A DNA stretch of 64,000 nucleotides, taken from contig JBNAVY010000003.1 of the NCBI GenBank assembly GCA_049700195.1, positions 1-64,000 on the forward strand. The letters are read 5' to 3'. Below, one piece after another: positions 60,671 through 64,000 of the stretch (position 1 is its first letter; each line of letters starts with the position of its first letter). This stretch comes from JBNAVY01 sp049700195 (GTDB taxonomy: Bacteria > Bacillota > Thermoanaerobacteria > Thermoanaerobacterales > Thermoanaerobacteraceae). The position numbers were made by a program, and so were the translations under genes. The notes below the pieces were generated by a model. That model worked only from the letters and a program-made list of their open reading frames with translations. It had not been told where the DNA came from and did no database searches.

Positions 60671-61123
60671 CTACAAACCTGTATGGCCAAATCCTCCTGA
60701 ATCCCTTTCAGTTTCAGACAACGAATCTACAACCTTAATATAAGGCCTTATTACTTGATTTATTACCATTTGGGCTATTCTTTGACCTCTTTTAATTGTG
60801 TAGGACTCTTTTCCAAGGTTAATTATTATAACTTTAATTTCTCCTCTATAATCCGAATCAATAGTCCCCGGAGTATTTAAAAGTGTTAATCCGTTATTTA
60901 AAGCCAGACCGCTTCTTGGTCTTATTTGAGCTTCATAATTTTCTGGAAGCTCTATTTGTATTCCTGTAGATATTAATTTTATATCGCCTGGTAATAATTC
61001 TTCATCTTTTTCAACATTTGCATACAAATCCATTCCTGCTGCTCCCTTGCTCATATATTGAGGAAGAGGAAGATCTTTAGCATTTTCCATTAATTTTATT
61101 TTAAGTAATATATTATTTTCCAT
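60671..61123 (-). CDS. dut: dUTP diphosphatase
   Basis: 150 residues, trimeric dUTPase. The five motifs are present in order: AAGMDLYA, PRSGLALNNG, NTPGTIDSDYRGEIKVI, RGQRIAQMVI and the C-terminal RDSGGFGHTG (P-loop-like arm). It keeps uracil out of DNA and supplies dUMP. ATG 61123 overlaps the end of the M16 peptidase gene, with AAGGTGG seven bases upstream. Confidence 0.95.
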   Translation of the reverse strand: MENNILLKIKLMENAKDLPLPQYMSKGAAGMDLYANVEKDEELLPGDIKLISTGIQIELPENYEAQIRPRSGLALNNGLTLLNTPGTIDSDYRGEIKVIIINLGKESYTIKRGQRIAQMVINQVIRPYIKVVDSLSETERDSGGFGHTGL

Positions 61124-62363
61124 ATTCTAACCACCTTATTTTATCTTTTTGTATATTACCTACTACGGATGTACTTATATTATCAACATTAAAAATCTTT
61201 TTTGCAATTTGATTAATATCATTATAATTTATTTTTTCTATATATGATAAAACATCTTCCAAAGTATAAATTCTATTTAATAAAAGTTCAGATTTGCCTA
61301 TATCCATCATTCTACTGCTAGTACTATCCATATCCATTAAAACATTTATTCTTACATGCTCTTTAAATTTATCTATTTCTTTTTCAGTGAAACCATTCAT
61401 ACTTATTTTTTCAATCTCTTTTAAAACTAAATCATATGATTCTATAAGATTATTTACACCACAACTAAAAAATACAGATAAAGCTCCACCATTTAAATAT
61501 GCTGAAGGATATGAATATATTGAATAAACAAGGCCCTTTTCTTCTCTTATTTTTTGAAAAAGCCTAGAACTTACACCTCCTCCGAAAGCATTATTTATAA
61601 TTGATAAAGGATATATATTTTCAAAACTAAAATTAACAGAAGGCATCCCAATACAAACATTAACCTGTTCAATTTCTTTTTTTAAAAAAATAAATCCATT
61701 ATGCCATTCATTATTATATAATATTTCACTAATTTTAGATTTGTTTATTTTTTTTAGATATTCTTCCATTATTTTAAATATTTCATCATTATAATTACCA
61801 GCTATAGCAATAACAATATTATCACTTGTAAATCTTTCATTATAATAATTAATCAAAGTTTGTTTAGTAAAATTATTTACAGTTTCAATTGAACCAAGTA
61901 TTGGCAAACCCAAGCTGCTTTTTCCCCATGAAATACGGTCAAGGTTATTATATGCTACTTCTTCTGGCGAGTCTGTTTCCTCTAATATTTCTTCAATAAC
62001 AACATTTTTTTCTTTATTTATCTCATCTTCTTCAAAAGCTGGATTAAAAACCATATCAAACAGTATATTAACGGCCTTTTCCTGATATGTATTTAAAGCT
62101 TTGATATAAAAACAAGTATTATCTTTTTCTGTAAATCCATTAATCTGTGCACCAATACTATCACTTTCTTCAGCTATTTGCTTACCGCTGCGATACTTTG
62201 AACCTTTAAAAACCATATGTTCTATAAAATGTGAAATCCCATTATTTTCTTTATTTTCATATATAGAACCAGATTTTACCCAAATACTTATATATACAGA
62301 ATATATGTGTGGAATTTTATATGCTACTATATTTATACCATTTATCCTCTTTTGTAAATACAT
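61113..62363 (-). CDS. M16 family zinc peptidase (MlpA/YmxG type)
   Basis: 416 residues, pitrilysin/mitochondrial processing peptidase fold. The inverted zinc motif HFIEH is in NGISHFIEHMVFKGSKYRSG (about 46-65), with the downstream Glu in NKEKNVVIEEILEETDSPEE. The C-terminal half is the inactive mirror domain (GGGVSSRLFQKIREEKGLVY). In spore formers it lies beside dut, ymxH and pnp. The substrate is unknown. Confidence 0.93.
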   Translation of the reverse strand: MYLQKRINGINIVAYKIPHIYSVYISIWVKSGSIYENKENNGISHFIEHMVFKGSKYRSGKQIAEESDSIGAQINGFTEKDNTCFYIKALNTYQEKAVNILFDMVFNPAFEEDEINKEKNVVIEEILEETDSPEEVAYNNLDRISWGKSSLGLPILGSIETVNNFTKQTLINYYNERFTSDNIVIAIAGNYNDEIFKIMEEYLKKINKSKISEILYNNEWHNGFIFLKKEIEQVNVCIGMPSVNFSFENIYPLSIINNAFGGGVSSRLFQKIREEKGLVYSIYSYPSAYLNGGALSVFFSCGVNNLIESYDLVLKEIEKISMNGFTEKEIDKFKEHVRINVLMDMDSTSSRMMDIGKSELLLNRIYTLEDVLSYIEKINYNDINQIAKKIFNVDNISTSVVGNIQKDKIRWLEYGK

Positions 62364-62391
62364 TTTGACCTCCTGTCTTATTTATATAAAA

Positions 62392-63108
62392 TTAGCTTTT
62401 ATTTAATATTATACCCGAAACATTTGTTATTTGGTAGCCTTTTGATTGTAATTGTTTTATTATTTCAGGAAGAGCTTCTACAGTATTTTTGGTTGGATGC
62501 ATTAAAACAATGGCATCATTATGAGCTTTGCTTATTACTCTTTCAGTTATAGTATAAGGACTTGGATTATTCCAGTCAATTGTATCTAAACTCCACAAAA
62601 TAACTTTATATCCTTGATTCTCAGCAGTTTTAACAACATCACTATTAAAATCACCATATGGTGGAGCAAATAATTTTGGTTTCTGCCCTGTTATTTTTTC
62701 AAGTAAGTCACTACATTTTTTTATATCTTCTGCATATTTTTCCTTAGTCCACTGGGTATATTTTACATGAGTATATCCATGACTTCCTATTTCATGCCCC
62801 TTATTGAATATTTCTTTTACCATTTCTGGATTTTTTTCCGCCCAGTTGCCTTCAATGAAAAAAGTTATTTTAATATTACTTTTATCAAATATTTTTAACA
62901 TATCTTTTATGTATTCATCACCCCATGCTACATTGCAAGCAAAGGCCATTTTCTTTTCATCAGTATTTCCTTTATATATTGGTTCATTAGTATTAAATAC
63001 TGAAACAGATCTGTTTAAAAAATAACCTATTAAAATTATTGACAGGATAATAATTATTATAGCTATTATATATGGTTTTTTAGGATATTTTATATAATAT
63101 ATTTTCAC
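62392..63108 (-). CDS. Polysaccharide deacetylase family protein (YlxY-like)
   Basis: 238 residues. An N-terminal membrane anchor (IIAIIIIILSIILIGYFL) and an extracytoplasmic NodB domain with EIGSHGYTHVKYTQW (His metal ligands), FAPPYGDFNSDVVKTAE and VLMHPTKNTVEALPEII. The first NodB motif reads FACNVAWGDEYI instead of TFDDG, so the catalytic Asp pair is degenerate, as in the YlxY/PdaB-like group. Deacetylase activity is therefore uncertain. GTG 63108 follows AGGTGGTG. It follows pnp, as in B. subtilis. Confidence 0.88.
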   Translation of the reverse strand: MKIYYIKYPKKPYIIAIIIIILSIILIGYFLNRSVSVFNTNEPIYKGNTDEKKMAFACNVAWGDEYIKDMLKIFDKSNIKITFFIEGNWAEKNPEMVKEIFNKGHEIGSHGYTHVKYTQWTKEKYAEDIKKCSDLLEKITGQKPKLFAPPYGDFNSDVVKTAENQGYKVILWSLDTIDWNNPSPYTITERVISKAHNDAIVLMHPTKNTVEALPEIIKQLQSKGYQITNVSGIILNKS

Positions 63109-63170
63109 ACTAACACCACCTATTTTATATTTTCATTCTAATTTTATTCATGGTATAGGCGAATATATTA

Positions 63171-63209
63171 CTAAAAAAACAAAAAACATAAACCACATTT
63201 GGGTTTATG
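63171..63209 (-). terminator. Terminator after pnp
   Basis: On the minus strand CATAAACC, loop CAAATGT, GGTTTATG, then a long T-rich tail (plus-strand arms 63187-63194 and 63202-63209). Confidence 0.92.
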
Positions 63210-63216
63210 CCTTCTT

Positions 63217-64000
63217 TTACTTTTTGTTATCCTCTTCGGGTTCATCTGGTAGAGCATCTTTTCTTGATAGATTTATTCGGCCTTGTTTATCTATTTCAGT
63301 AACTTTAACAAGAATATCATCTCCTACTTTAACAACATCCTCAACTTTTTCTACATGTTTTTTAGAAAGTTTGGATATGTGCACAAGTCCTTCTTTCCCT
63401 GGTGCTATTTCAACAAATGCCCCGAAATTAGTAATTCTTAATACTTTTCCCAGATATATTGATCCAACTTCAATTTCTTTTGTAATTGCTTCAATGATTC
63501 TTTTCGCTTTATCCCCTGAATTTAAATCAAGTGATGTTATAAAAAGTCTTCCATCATCTTCAATATCAATTTTTACCCCAGTTTCAGCTATAATTTTATT
63601 TATTGTTTTACCTCCAGGTCCAATTATATCTCTGATTTTTTCCGGGTCAATAAACATCCTGATTATTCTAGGTGCATATACAGATAACTCTTTACGAGGT
63701 TCTTTAATGGCTTCTAGCATTTTACTTAAAATATATAATCTGCCTATTCTTGCTTTTTCTAAAGCCATGCTTAAAATACTCTTATCTATGCCTGCAATTT
63801 TTATATCCATCTGTATAGCAGTTATACCTTTTTCAGTGCCAGCAACCTTAAAATCCATATCTCCAAGAAAATCTTCTATACCTTGAATATCAGTTAATAC
63901 TGAAACAACATCTTTTTCTTTTATTAAACCCATAGCAACGCCTGCAACTGGTGCTTTAATTGGGACTCCTGCATCCATAAGAGCCAGAGTACTTCCACAT
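63217..64000 (-). CDS. pnp: Polyribonucleotide nucleotidyltransferase, C-terminal part (partial)
   Basis: About 260 residues from the right edge; the frame is open at 64000. It begins within the second RNase PH core (CGSTLALMDAGVPIKAPVAG, DIQGIEDFLGDMDFKVAGT), then a KH domain (IIGPGGKTINKIIAETG) and an S1 domain (LRITNFGAFVEIAPGKEGLV) with an acidic tail. It degrades RNA phosphorolytically. With rny, hfq and rpsA it is one of several RNA-turnover genes in the window. Confidence 0.95.
   Translation of the reverse strand, partial: CGSTLALMDAGVPIKAPVAGVAMGLIKEKDVVSVLTDIQGIEDFLGDMDFKVAGTEKGITAIQMDIKIAGIDKSILSMALEKARIGRLYILSKMLEAIKEPRKELSVYAPRIIRMFIDPEKIRDIIGPGGKTINKIIAETGVKIDIEDDGRLFITSLDLNSGDKAKRIIEAITKEIEVGSIYLGKVLRITNFGAFVEIAPGKEGLVHISKLSKKHVEKVEDVVKVGDDILVKVTEIDKQGRINLSRKDALPDEPEEDNKK

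Overview
This window comes from an AT-rich (hand-counted 60-base lines give about 28 % GC), endospore-forming, anaerobic Firmicute of the class Clostridia. The evidence is the sporulation gene set (spoIIAA-spoIIAB-sigF, spoVAC-AD-AE, ytfJ, spoVK, spoVS, the spoIIIE/ftsK type translocase), ferredoxin-dependent 2-oxoacid oxidation (korDABC), a polyamine pathway (speE, speB, speD) and AGGAGG-type ribosome sites with frequent TTG and GTG starts. Gene order resembles Thermoanaerobacterales and relatives, but I cannot fix the genus. No rRNA, tRNA, CRISPR array, insertion sequence or prophage was seen. One 100-base run of N (16773-16872) interrupts a tandem LysM-repeat gene.

Layout. Positions 1-40860 are read almost entirely on the + strand: the spoIIA operon with a textbook sigma-H promoter; a spoVA operon preceded by a small membrane ORF and a dodecin; cca, an M50 protease, scpA-scpB, DUF2953 and ytfJ; a D-Ala-D-Ala carboxypeptidase; an uncharacterised flavin/iron-sulfur pair followed by rluB, a GNAT protein, speE and speB; a carboxyltransferase subunit; the LysM gene; one lone minus-strand gene with an RNase HII-like N-terminus; surE; korDABC-rpiR; gdh; a phosphatase; an HI0933-type flavoprotein; aroH-cmk-plsC-ispH-rpsA; speD; cheR; miaB; mutS-mutL-miaA; hfq; proC; rnhA; and a tyrosine recombinase downstream of a 44-base palindrome. 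From 40877 to the end everything is on the - strand. In transcription order from the right edge this is pnp (partial), a polysaccharide deacetylase, an M16 peptidase, dut, a PRC-barrel protein, dapG, tepA, ylzJ, ftsK, rimO, pgsA, cinA, recA, recX, rny, ymdB, spoVS, a PHP phosphoesterase, aspartate aminotransferase, purB, asnS, spoVK and an aluminium-resistance family PLP protein. The blocks converge on a bidirectional terminator at 40859-40890.

How the genes work together. The most informative pattern is regulatory. Five copies of the same element (RnAGGAwww, 11 bases, RnnGAATAT, then A) lie upstream of spoIIAA, korD, gdh, hfq and spoVS. Two of these are classical sigma-H targets, so the element is probably the sigma-H promoter of this organism, which would link sporulation entry to 2-oxoglutarate and glutamate catabolism and to the RNA chaperone Hfq. 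Two genes, aroH and rny, have no ATG/GTG/TTG start and seem to begin with ATT at ideal spacing from a strong Shine-Dalgarno. aroH has no canonical start codon in the first half of its frame, and rny would lose its membrane anchor with any canonical start. The N gap in the LysM gene can be sized by repeat arithmetic: the true missing length should be 12 + 180k bases.
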